From positions 1 to 38,683 of the forward strand of contig LNEX01000191.1 in assembly GCA_001464165.1 (NCBI GenBank): a stretch of 38,683 nucleotides of DNA. Reading direction: 5' to 3'. Under the pieces are notes generated by a model that did not search any database, had not been told where the DNA came from, and saw only the letters and a program-made list of their open reading frames with translations. A program made the position numbers and the translations under genes. Shown here one piece after another: positions 15,484 to 22,601 of this stretch. Numbering within the stretch: the stretch's first letter is position 1; the number at the start of each line of letters is the position of its first letter. This DNA comes from a bacterium Ga0077546 (GTDB lineage Bacteria; Cyanobacteriota; Vampirovibrionia; Obscuribacterales; Obscuribacteraceae).

Positions 15484-15555
15484 GGGGGCTGACAGGATTT
15501 GAACCCGCAACCGCAGCCGTTATCGGCAGTGCTCAGATCTTTGAGCTACAGCCCC
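15484..15555 (-). tRNA. Second tRNA-like element with an abnormal anticodon arm
   Basis: The minus strand forms a perfect seven-pair acceptor (GGGGCTG/CAGCCCC), then TA, D stem GCTC/GAGC, variable CGGTT, and T arm GCGGG-TTCAAAT-CCTGT. The D loop (AAAGATCT) lacks the GG pair needed for the tRNA elbow. The anticodon arm, CTGCC-GATAAC-GGCTG, has a T-T mismatch and a six-base loop without U33. GAT is present, but not in a normal anticodon frame. No CCA is encoded. It lies 54 bases before the kinase-like gene, in the same place as the other copy relative to the propeller-like gene. It may be a degenerate tRNA (tRNA-Ile-like) or a leader tRNA mimic. Confidence 0.55.
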
Positions 15556-16065
15556 TGTTGAAAATTGGCAAGGTGGTCTGCAGGCGGTTTAGCATCTGTT
15601 CTCAGAAGAGAGTCGAGGAATGCTTTTTTAGCCGCTTGGTGGGAATTTAAGGCAGACGCTCCATTGCTTTTTTGAAAAATAAATTACTCCCTAAACTAGC
15701 AAGCCTCTTGTTAACAGTGCAAGGGAAGTGCCCTTACAGCTACGCCTTTCCCTCTGAATTAATGTGCTCTGCCCATAGTGCTGCTGGCGTAAGGTAAGGT
15801 CTTATGCCATTGAATTGGCGGGGAGTTTCTTAAATACTATGTGCGCTTAATGTTTGTGGCTTTTGTCCGCTCTCAGCTGCGACAGATGTCTTCTCTAGGC
15901 ACCATTGAGCGTTACTAATATTAATTGAGTCGTCAATATGAATCTTGAAGTAGTTTGCTCGCTATACTCCTTCGCACAGGAATCACTTAAATCTCAGATT
16001 CAACCAAGATGCGCTGATCATGCGCTTCTTAGTTGCTCGTGTAAATCCTTAGGAGGATAGATCAA
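15556..16065. other. Intergenic region between divergent transcripts
   Basis: About 500 bases lie between the second tRNA-like element (minus) and the plus-strand gene at 16066. AAGGG/CCCTT and similar short inverted repeats occur near 15720, but there is no clear ORF or RNA. An AGGAGG ribosome site closes the region. Confidence 0.4.
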
Positions 16066-16605
16066 ATGGCTAATCCAAGTACACCAATCAAACCTGAAAT
16101 TGAACGTCTTGAGAGTCTTTTAGCTCACAGCCCGCTGCCGAGTGTTAAGGGCGCTGCTCATGTTGTGCCTTATTTGCAGATTATGTTAGATCAGATTCTG
16201 CTGCCAATCCCTGGAGCGCAGTATCACTCAACTATTATTGCTCTCAAGTTAAAAAACGACGAGGGATTTCCTGTTACTCTGACTATGCCAAATCAATGTA
16301 GTGTCATTCGTTGGGTTGTTGAAAAAGATGGCAAAGTAATTGATCACTCTCCAATGTGCACAATGCAATACGACCCAGTGCAGAAGAAATTAGCGGCAAA
16401 GTATACAGACCGCGAGTTTCATACAATTAACTTGGAAAGAGCCAAGTACGAAACTGGAAAATATACCTTAAAGGTCTGGTTCTGGGGAGTACCATGTCTA
16501 GAAACAAAATTCTTTGTCGAGAAATTGGGTTTAGATAAGCTCAGCAAAGAGGCTCAAACTTTCCTCGGCGATGATAAGGCGACCAAAGAGTTTGTTGCAG
16601 TCTAG
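16066..16605 (+). CDS. Small soluble protein, possible BsuPI-like beta sandwich
   Basis: This 179-residue protein has no signal peptide. Alternating strands such as HSTIIALKLKNDEGFPVTLTM, IRWVVEKDGKVIDHSP and GKYTLKVWFWG recall the intracellular proteinase inhibitor (BsuPI) fold, an Ig-like sandwich; this is a weak resemblance. It begins with a charged helix and ends with a flexible Lys/Asp-rich tail. It has one of the best ribosome sites of the window, AGGAGG about eight bases before the ATG, so it may be highly translated. It is a single gene closed by a strong hairpin at 16623-16661. The convergent neighbour is a calpain-like protease, so an inhibitor role would be notable but is speculative. 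Confidence 0.6.
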   Translation: MANPSTPIKPEIERLESLLAHSPLPSVKGAAHVVPYLQIMLDQILLPIPGAQYHSTIIALKLKNDEGFPVTLTMPNQCSVIRWVVEKDGKVIDHSPMCTMQYDPVQKKLAAKYTDREFHTINLERAKYETGKYTLKVWFWGVPCLETKFFVEKLGLDKLSKEAQTFLGDDKATKEFVAV

Positions 16606-16622
16606 CTCGAGTTAAAACGAAA

Positions 16623-16661
16623 ATTGAAAGCACTGCGCTCATGTGGGGCAGTGCTTTCAAT
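16623..16661. terminator. Bidirectional intrinsic terminator
   Basis: ATTGAAAGCACTGC (16623-16636) pairs perfectly over 14 bases with GCAGTGCTTTCAAT (16648-16661). On the minus strand TTTTCGTTTT follows; on the plus strand AGTTTT follows. It separates the convergent genes ending at 16605 and 16696. Confidence 0.8.
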
Positions 16662-16695
16662 AGTTTTCCATTGAGCATAATCTATGTAAAGCATA

Positions 16696-17988
16696 CTATT
16701 TGTTTTGATCATAGGTTGTTATCAGTGCAAAGTTCTTCTTAAGTTCTTCGACTGTCATTTCGAAGATGCCGTCTTCTTGACCGTCAGCATTATCTCGCTG
16801 GGGAATGACGAGATTTCGGTATGGGTCCATAACTTTGACAGTATTAGTTTTTGAATCGAATCCTAAGACTGCATACGCATGGAACCCGCGTAGCCCGCTG
16901 TCGCGAGGCGGGTTTGCTGTGCTCAAAATTACTGGTAGCTTGTGGCTGGTCGAGAATGAGAGTTCTGCACTTAAATCTTCTTTGCTGCGATTCTTGAGCG
17001 GCGTATCAAATGCCTTTTCACCGCTCAGTAAGCGCGCAGCTACAACGCCCTGACCAAAATCGATGTTTTCGCCAGGAGCAATTGACTGACTGCCGTTTCG
17101 TTCGCCTCTAAGTTTGCCATAGGCAAGTTCGACAATTAGTGGCCATTGACCTTTGCTTGTATCTGCATACATGGCTTTCTCTGTATCGCTTGGTTTGGCC
17201 ACACTAATTTCTCGGCCTTTGAGTTCTCGAAATGATACTGCGAAAGCGTTTTGACCGGTCTCTTTAATCATGTTCTTAATGCTTTGAGGGTTTTGTGCCG
17301 CTAGTGAAGCCATCCCTGCCAATAAATAACAATCGAAGGCCGTTCCTTGCTTTATGTCTTGATACGATGGCTCGGCGGTGCCTTTCTGACCGAAGAGGTA
17401 AGAGCTTGATGTTGAAAGTCTTTGCTCGGCTTTTTTCGCTTCCTTATTGACCTCTTCTAGCACAGACAGTGAAGATGGAACAGCGGCAGTCAGTTCCGTC
17501 TGAGATAGCTTTTCATCCCTGCCTGCAATACTAGAGAATTCAAGGGAGGCGAGTGCCAATGCACTGCCGCTATCTAGATATTTTTTTCTCACCGTATCAA
17601 ACTCTGACCTGTCGATGCTGCCATCACCGTTTTGGTCGAAAAGTTTTGATCGCTCTTGTATGATAGTCACAGCTGGTAAGTTAATTGTCTCTTGGCTGCT
17701 CGAATTCTTAAGTGCTTGAATATCCGCCTTGCTAATTCCAGGTTTTTCGTCAGCCGCTAACCAAGATATAGTCGGTACTTGTTCCAGAGCTGCTACGGCA
17801 ATTGAGAGCTTGCCGGTGACACGCTTGTCTATTATGGCGCTATCAATGTCAGATTTCTCGATGCCACCATTGTTGTTTCTATCAAGTAAGCTCCAGTTGG
17901 CTAGAATTTCTGCAGATAGCTCGTGTACAAGCTGAGGCTTGATGGTAAGGACACTGTCGTTCTCTCTAATCTGTGAAAACTCAGGCAT
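16696..17988 (-). CDS. Calpain-like cysteine protease with EF-hand calcium sites
   Basis: This 430-residue protein joins calcium-binding and papain-like domains. EF-hand loops lie at residues 36-47 (DRNNNGGIEKSD) and 118-129 (DQNGDGSIDRSE, a fully canonical loop). The C2 peptidase region starts at about 205: DIKQGTAFDCYLLAGMASL supplies oxyanion Gln214 and nucleophile Cys220, and WPLIVELAYGKL matches the calpain helix after it. GFHAYAVLGF supplies His370. The third position is Asp388 in VMDPYRN, where calpains have Asn. There is no signal peptide. AGGAAAG before the ATG supports the start. A calcium-triggered cytoplasmic or non-classically released protease is the simplest reading. The gene ends at the bidirectional terminator at 16623-16661. 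Confidence 0.85.
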   Translation of the reverse strand: MPEFSQIRENDSVLTIKPQLVHELSAEILANWSLLDRNNNGGIEKSDIDSAIIDKRVTGKLSIAVAALEQVPTISWLAADEKPGISKADIQALKNSSSQETINLPAVTIIQERSKLFDQNGDGSIDRSEFDTVRKKYLDSGSALALASLEFSSIAGRDEKLSQTELTAAVPSSLSVLEEVNKEAKKAEQRLSTSSSYLFGQKGTAEPSYQDIKQGTAFDCYLLAGMASLAAQNPQSIKNMIKETGQNAFAVSFRELKGREISVAKPSDTEKAMYADTSKGQWPLIVELAYGKLRGERNGSQSIAPGENIDFGQGVVAARLLSGEKAFDTPLKNRSKEDLSAELSFSTSHKLPVILSTANPPRDSGLRGFHAYAVLGFDSKTNTVKVMDPYRNLVIPQRDNADGQEDGIFEMTVEELKKNFALITTYDQNK

Positions 17989-18110
17989 GTTTTCTTTCCT
18001 ATGGAGTTTCGCCCTTTTGCCCGGATTGGCTTAAAAGACTTTCTATAGAAATAGATTACGACTTCAATTGTGACAGCTCCATATACAGCCAGGCTCAGTG
18101 CAAAAGCTAA

Positions 18111-18947
18111 TTATAGAATCTCGCTATAACCATCTCTAAAATTTGGATAAAGCAGTTGATAGTCTAGTCTTTGCAGTATCCGGCTAGCGTCAATTTGCCG
18201 GTCTCCTCTCAGCCTTGTGCTAGTCGGTACTAAGTTACTAGAAGCTTTCTGCTCTATATTCATTTTCTGGCAGAGCCAACTAACCACATCTTCATGCCTG
18301 GCCGGTTCTTTATCTCCAACGACAAAGGTCTCCGAGCGTTGCAGCTTTTCAAAGCTAAGTAGAATAATATTTGCTAAGTCAGTTTGATGAATTCGGGAGA
18401 CAAAATTTTGAGAGTTGGGTGGCTTCTGATAAGTACCTTCTTTTAGCGTCAAATGAAGACCCCGATCTGGGCCGTAAATAGCCGGGGAGCGAAGTACGAT
18501 AGCGCCGACTGATTTCCAGATGGCTTCTGATGTAAGCCGTTTGATTGATAGGTCTGTATCTAGCGAAATGGCTGTCGAATCATTGATCACGCCACTCAGC
18601 GGCCCATAAACGCTTGTGGACGAGACATACACGAGTTTGCGAGCTTGAGTGCAATAGTTTGCTAGGAGTGTTTCTAATAAGTGATCTGGAGGTAAGGAAA
18701 CGAGAATATCAGCATCTTTTGCGAGCTTTTCGAAAACTGAGAAGTTTTTGACAAGTTCACTGATGAGCAAGGGCTCGATTTTCTGTTTAGAGAGGAAAGA
18801 CATTCGTTCTTTATTGCGGGTGGTGCCCCAGATAGCCGGGCAAATACTTTTCTGATTTAGTTGGAAAGATCTAGCCTGCTTTGCTACACATAGTGCTAGT
18901 TTGCCGACACCGAGCAGTATCAAGTTACGTTTAGCCAGTTCATCCAA
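18111..18947 (-). CDS. NAD(P)-dependent epimerase/dehydratase-like protein, YeeZ type
   Basis: This 278-residue SDR-like Rossmann protein starts LILLGVGKLALCVAKQA (G-x-G-x-x-A nucleotide loop). It continues with DADILVSLPPDHLLE and LVYVSSTSVYGP, which holds the Ser/Tyr pair, then RSPAIYGPDRG. This layout matches the extended/atypical SDR group that includes E. coli YeeZ. The reaction is unknown. The frame begins with TTG at 18947, with AAGGA about 12 bases upstream; the nearby ATG at 18943 is out of frame, so the start is uncertain. It is divergent from cobC, with only 85 bases between, so the two may share regulation. A role in cobalamin synthesis is possible but unsupported. Confidence 0.7.
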   Translation of the reverse strand: MDELAKRNLILLGVGKLALCVAKQARSFQLNQKSICPAIWGTTRNKERMSFLSKQKIEPLLISELVKNFSVFEKLAKDADILVSLPPDHLLETLLANYCTQARKLVYVSSTSVYGPLSGVINDSTAISLDTDLSIKRLTSEAIWKSVGAIVLRSPAIYGPDRGLHLTLKEGTYQKPPNSQNFVSRIHQTDLANIILLSFEKLQRSETFVVGDKEPARHEDVVSWLCQKMNIEQKASSNLVPTSTRLRGDRQIDASRILQRLDYQLLYPNFRDGYSEIL

Positions 18948-19032
18948 TGAAGCAGATTTCCTTGCAGATGTGTTTAATTTCCAAGTCGAAATACTAGTCT
19001 ATATTGTTGAATAATTAGAGAAAGGTTTCAAA

Positions 19033-20115
19033 TTGATACTAGACGATAAACTTGGTAAACAGGGTGGTGATCGACGCCATCTTCCCTCAGCTCAGTACAT
19101 TGATTTAAGTACGTGCGTTAACCGTTATGGTCCTCCGCAGGCAGTGATGGATACTCTACAGGCAATTACTAGAGAAGAAATTCGTATTCATCCCTACGAA
19201 GCTGCAGAGAAATTGGTGGCAGCTCATTCATATCATTTAGATGTTTTGCCAAGCGAGCTTGTTGCTGGTCGAGGAACTACCGAATTTATATGGTCTATAG
19301 GCCGTCTTGCTGAAAATCAGAGGGTGCTTGTTCCGCTGCCGGCTTACACCGATTTTCTTCGAGCATTTCCCTCTGCTGTCAGGTCGAGCGAGAGTTCTAC
19401 TGACGATGTTTCTTCCTTCGATAGTCTTTCTGCTTGCATGCCTAAAGCAGACTGGGTAGTAATTTCCAATCCTAATAATCCTCTTGGAACTATTTTTTCT
19501 CGAGCGCAATTGACTGATCTATGTCAGCACTTTCCTCAAACTATGTTAATCGTTGACGAATCATATCTTGATTTCATCTTGGATAGAAAGCCGGTATCAA
19601 TGATTGGTTGCGACTTAGAAAATGTAGTTGTGCTTCAATCACCGTCTAAGTTTTATGGTATTGCTGGCGCTAGAGCTGGAGTGGCTTGGAGTAGAAATAC
19701 AAATATGCTCAGTTCGTTATCCGGCCAGCAAGATACCTGGCCTCTTTCTGCTCTAGATGTGGCGGCGGCTGTAAGCGCACTACGGCAAGAAGAATGGTCT
19801 AGTACTATGCGACAGACTCTTGTAGATGATGCTATTTGGCTCGAGCAATTACTTCTATCGCTATTTGAACCTTCATTAGGGCATGTTGTTACGCCTGTGC
19901 CGGTGCATTATCGGTTTATTCAGACAGACTTAGCAGCAGTGATCGCTAAGTCTTTACAAGGCCATGACATATTGGTGCGAGTTTTGGCAGAGGGCCATGG
20001 TGTCAAAGGCGGCGGACTGCGAATAACCTCACCGCTTAGAGACGAAAGGGAGCGATTTGCCTCGGCGCTGAAAGAGGCTTTTGCTTGTCATTTTCCAAAT
20101 GACACCAACAATTGA
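19033..20115 (+). CDS. cobC: Threonine-phosphate decarboxylase (aminotransferase fold)
   Basis: This PLP enzyme makes (R)-1-amino-2-propanol phosphate from L-threonine phosphate for the nucleotide-loop arm of cobalamin (Salmonella CobD). It has 360 residues, as expected. The class I/II aminotransferase motifs are SNPNNPLG, VDESYLDF and QSPSKFYGIAGARAG with PLP lysine Lys206. The IDLSTCVNRYGPP start is closer to CobC than to histidinol-phosphate aminotransferase, although HisC remains a related alternative. The start is TTG at 19033, with GAGAAAGG upstream. Its last 87 bases overlap the 3' end of the convergent cbiB gene. Neighbours cbiB and cobQ act in the same part of the pathway. Confidence 0.85.
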   Translation: MILDDKLGKQGGDRRHLPSAQYIDLSTCVNRYGPPQAVMDTLQAITREEIRIHPYEAAEKLVAAHSYHLDVLPSELVAGRGTTEFIWSIGRLAENQRVLVPLPAYTDFLRAFPSAVRSSESSTDDVSSFDSLSACMPKADWVVISNPNNPLGTIFSRAQLTDLCQHFPQTMLIVDESYLDFILDRKPVSMIGCDLENVVVLQSPSKFYGIAGARAGVAWSRNTNMLSSLSGQQDTWPLSALDVAAAVSALRQEEWSSTMRQTLVDDAIWLEQLLLSLFEPSLGHVVTPVPVHYRFIQTDLAAVIAKSLQGHDILVRVLAEGHGVKGGGLRITSPLRDERERFASALKEAFACHFPNDTNN

Positions 20116-21024
20116 AATGATGCTCCACAATTGCAATGAGTTTTCAATAAGTTTAACCGCCCGTGGTATATCTTCGGCCTCGACTTCTTTGCCTAGGCCG
20201 AGGCTTGGCCTCGACTTAATTTTGCCACCGTATATGGCGTCTCCCCCCAGCTTGAGTTGCAATGCACCAGCTCCAGCAGCCATTACTGGGCCGGCATTGG
20301 GGCTGTACCAGTGATGACCCTGCTTGCGCCAGCAATATAGAGCGGTATCGCTGTCTCCCATTATTGCAAAAGAGAGGGCTGTCAATCTTGCCGGTAAGAA
20401 ATTCAGAAGGTCATCTAAGCGGGCAGCAGCCCATCCAAAATCCTGATAGCGCTCGTTCTTGTATCCCCACATGGCATCAAGTGTGTTAATTAGTCGATAG
20501 CAAAGAGCGGCCGGGCCACCACCAATGTAATACCAGAAGAGCGCAGCAAATACAGCGTCATTACCATTTTCGAGAACTGATTCAACAGTGGCTGCTGCTA
20601 AATCACGCTGGCTGAGGGCGGCGGTGTCGCGACTAACGATTCGGGCCACCATTTTGCGAGCCAGTTCCATATCACCTTGCCTCATGGCCTTGTAAACATC
20701 TTCTGCATGCTTCCTCAAGCTGCGTGGTGCAATAGAGAGATATAGCAAAGCTAAGTCAAGCAGCGGCCCCGCTAAGGGCATCTTGACTAAACTGTTCGCT
20801 AAGATAATTGGTGGCGCCACAATTATTGTCAGAGCTAGAGTGCCAAATAGATTTGTTAGTTCCTTGCGATAGCCAGGCGAATAGCCAGTATGAAAGAAAT
20901 TTTCGCTAAGCTGGGCAAGCTGTCCAAAGCCAGCCAGTGGATGGAAGATTGCTGGTTCACCAAGGATGTCATCGACTAGAACAGCCAGAGGCATTTTCAC
21001 TAAGCGCAATGCTACAAGAGCCAT
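20029..21024 (-). CDS. cbiB: Adenosylcobinamide-phosphate synthase, membrane protein
   Basis: CbiB attaches aminopropanol (phosphate) to adenosylcobyric acid in the membrane. The 331-residue protein opens with the conserved LVDDILGEPAIFHPLAGFGQL, has hydrophobic segments near residues 60-95, and carries the C-terminal GDAIYGGKIKSRPSLG signature. The last 29 residues (20029-20115) are encoded antisense to the end of cobC and look non-conserved, so the stop may have been extended. It is divergent from cobQ, with only 20 bases between the two starts, so each promoter must lie inside the other gene or overlap it. It is the only cobalamin gene here on the minus strand. Confidence 0.9.
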   Translation of the reverse strand: MALVALRLVKMPLAVLVDDILGEPAIFHPLAGFGQLAQLSENFFHTGYSPGYRKELTNLFGTLALTIIVAPPIILANSLVKMPLAGPLLDLALLYLSIAPRSLRKHAEDVYKAMRQGDMELARKMVARIVSRDTAALSQRDLAAATVESVLENGNDAVFAALFWYYIGGGPAALCYRLINTLDAMWGYKNERYQDFGWAAARLDDLLNFLPARLTALSFAIMGDSDTALYCWRKQGHHWYSPNAGPVMAAGAGALQLKLGGDAIYGGKIKSRPSLGLGKEVEAEDIPRAVKLIENSLQLWSIISIVGVIWKMTSKSLFQRRGKSLPFVSKR

Positions 21025-21044
21025 AATCGTGCCAAAATCCTTTT

Positions 21045-22526
21045 ATGAAAACAAATACTATAATGATACAAGGTACCAGCTCTAATGCCGGAAAGAGTCT
21101 TGTTGCTCTTGGCCTCTGTCGAATACTAAAGCGCCGCGGTTATAGTGTTGCGCCATTTAAGCCCCAGAATATGTCGCTTAACAGTGCTGTAACTGAAGAT
21201 GGGGGTGAAATTGGTCGGGCCCAAGCTACCCAGGCATTGGCTTGTGGCCTGACACCACACTCAGATATGAATCCGTTATTACTTAAACCAATAACTGACG
21301 TTGGGGCGCAAGTAATTGTTCAGGGCAAGCCCGCCATGACAATGAACGCCAAGCAATTTCATCAGTATAAACCGGAGGTGTTAGGTCGCGTCATTGATTC
21401 ATATGTTCGGCTTCAGTCTCTATATGATTGCATAGTGATAGAAGGTGCCGGCAGCCCCGCCGAGATAAATTTACGCCAAGGCGATATAGCAAATATGGGC
21501 TTTGCCGAGGCTAGTGAGGTTGACGCACCGGTGATTCTGGTGGCTGATATTGATAGGGGTGGAGTCTTTGCCCAAATTGTCGGTACATTGTCGCTCTTGA
21601 GTCAGTCTGAGCGTCAGCGTGTGATCGGCATCATCATTAATAAGTTTCGGGGCGATGTCAGTATTTTGCAACCTGGTATTGATTGGCTTGAGGCTCATAC
21701 AGGCAAGAAGGTTCTAGGTGTTCTACCAATGATAGAGGGCCTATACATAGAAGCCGAGGATAGTCTCTCAACTGTAGCAAGCAGAGCTAGCGTAGCTGGG
21801 CAGAGCATCAGAATTGCAGTACCGAGATTTCCCAAAATTAGTAATTCTACAGACTTCGATGCTCTAAGTTTGCATCCTCAGGTAGATTTTTCATTTATAA
21901 GCGACGGCGAAAGTCTAAAAGGATTTGATTTGATCATACTTCCCGGTTCACGAAGTGTTAGTCGCGATTTAGACTGGCTAAAGAATAATGGTTTTGATCG
22001 GGAGATATTGCAGCACTTGCGCTACGGTGGCAAATTGCTAGGAATCTGTGGTGGCTTTCAAATGCTTGGAGAGACATTGTTCGATCCCGATGGCATAGAG
22101 AGTGCCTTTAGCGAAACACCATGTCTCGGTTTACTTGATATGGAAACAAAAATGTTCGAGGAAAAGCAGCTCAAGCGTGTCTCTGGAATTCTAACTCTAG
22201 ACGGCACCAGCTTCAATGGCTACGAGATTCATATTGGTAGGTCATCTGGTTCTGCTTTGCAGAATCCTTTTGCCATTCTTGAAGACCGCCATGACGGGGC
22301 AATTTCTGCTGACGGACAAATAGCCGGTACCTATATACATGGAGTTTTTGATCAACCAGCTGCTTTAACTTCTTTGCTTTCATGGGCCGGTCTTAATGGA
22401 GCTCTTCAGTCTGACTTTATCAGCCTAAAGTTGAAAAATATTGACTTGGTTGCAGATGTCATGGAAGAGCATTTAGCTCTTGATCTATTGTTAGCTCAGT
22501 TCGCGCGACCCGCTTTTCGCAAGTGA
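21045..22526 (+). CDS. cobQ: Cobyric acid synthase (glutamine-hydrolysing)
   Basis: CobQ/CbiP amidates the b, d, e and g side chains of adenosylcobyrinic acid a,c-diamide. At 493 residues it is full length. The N-terminal dethiobiotin-synthetase-like ATPase has the P-loop variant QGTSSNAGKS at 9-18 and FKPQNMSLNS. The C-terminal type I glutaminase domain has nucleophile Cys335 in LLGICGGFQMLG and GTYIHGVFD with its His. The ATG at 21045 has no clear ribosome site; an internal ATG (MIQGTSS) at 21063 is possible. It heads the long plus-strand run and is followed by cobN after 75 bases. The preceding pathway enzyme, CbiA/CobB, is not in the window. Confidence 0.95.
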   Translation: MKTNTIMIQGTSSNAGKSLVALGLCRILKRRGYSVAPFKPQNMSLNSAVTEDGGEIGRAQATQALACGLTPHSDMNPLLLKPITDVGAQVIVQGKPAMTMNAKQFHQYKPEVLGRVIDSYVRLQSLYDCIVIEGAGSPAEINLRQGDIANMGFAEASEVDAPVILVADIDRGGVFAQIVGTLSLLSQSERQRVIGIIINKFRGDVSILQPGIDWLEAHTGKKVLGVLPMIEGLYIEAEDSLSTVASRASVAGQSIRIAVPRFPKISNSTDFDALSLHPQVDFSFISDGESLKGFDLIILPGSRSVSRDLDWLKNNGFDREILQHLRYGGKLLGICGGFQMLGETLFDPDGIESAFSETPCLGLLDMETKMFEEKQLKRVSGILTLDGTSFNGYEIHIGRSSGSALQNPFAILEDRHDGAISADGQIAGTYIHGVFDQPAALTSLLSWAGLNGALQSDFISLKLKNIDLVADVMEEHLALDLLLAQFARPAFRK

Positions 22527-22601
22527 ACAGAAAAGTAATCTTGGTTTTGCTTGGTGGTGCCATGTATATAATTGCTCTGCGTCAAAGTTTATTTGAACTA
22601 A

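Noticed and set aside
18948..19032. Cobalamin riboswitch before cobC or elsewhere in the locus
   Set aside because: Only 85 bases are available here and 75 before cobN, and I could not find a B12-box-like sequence in either. A covariance search with RF00174 would settle it.
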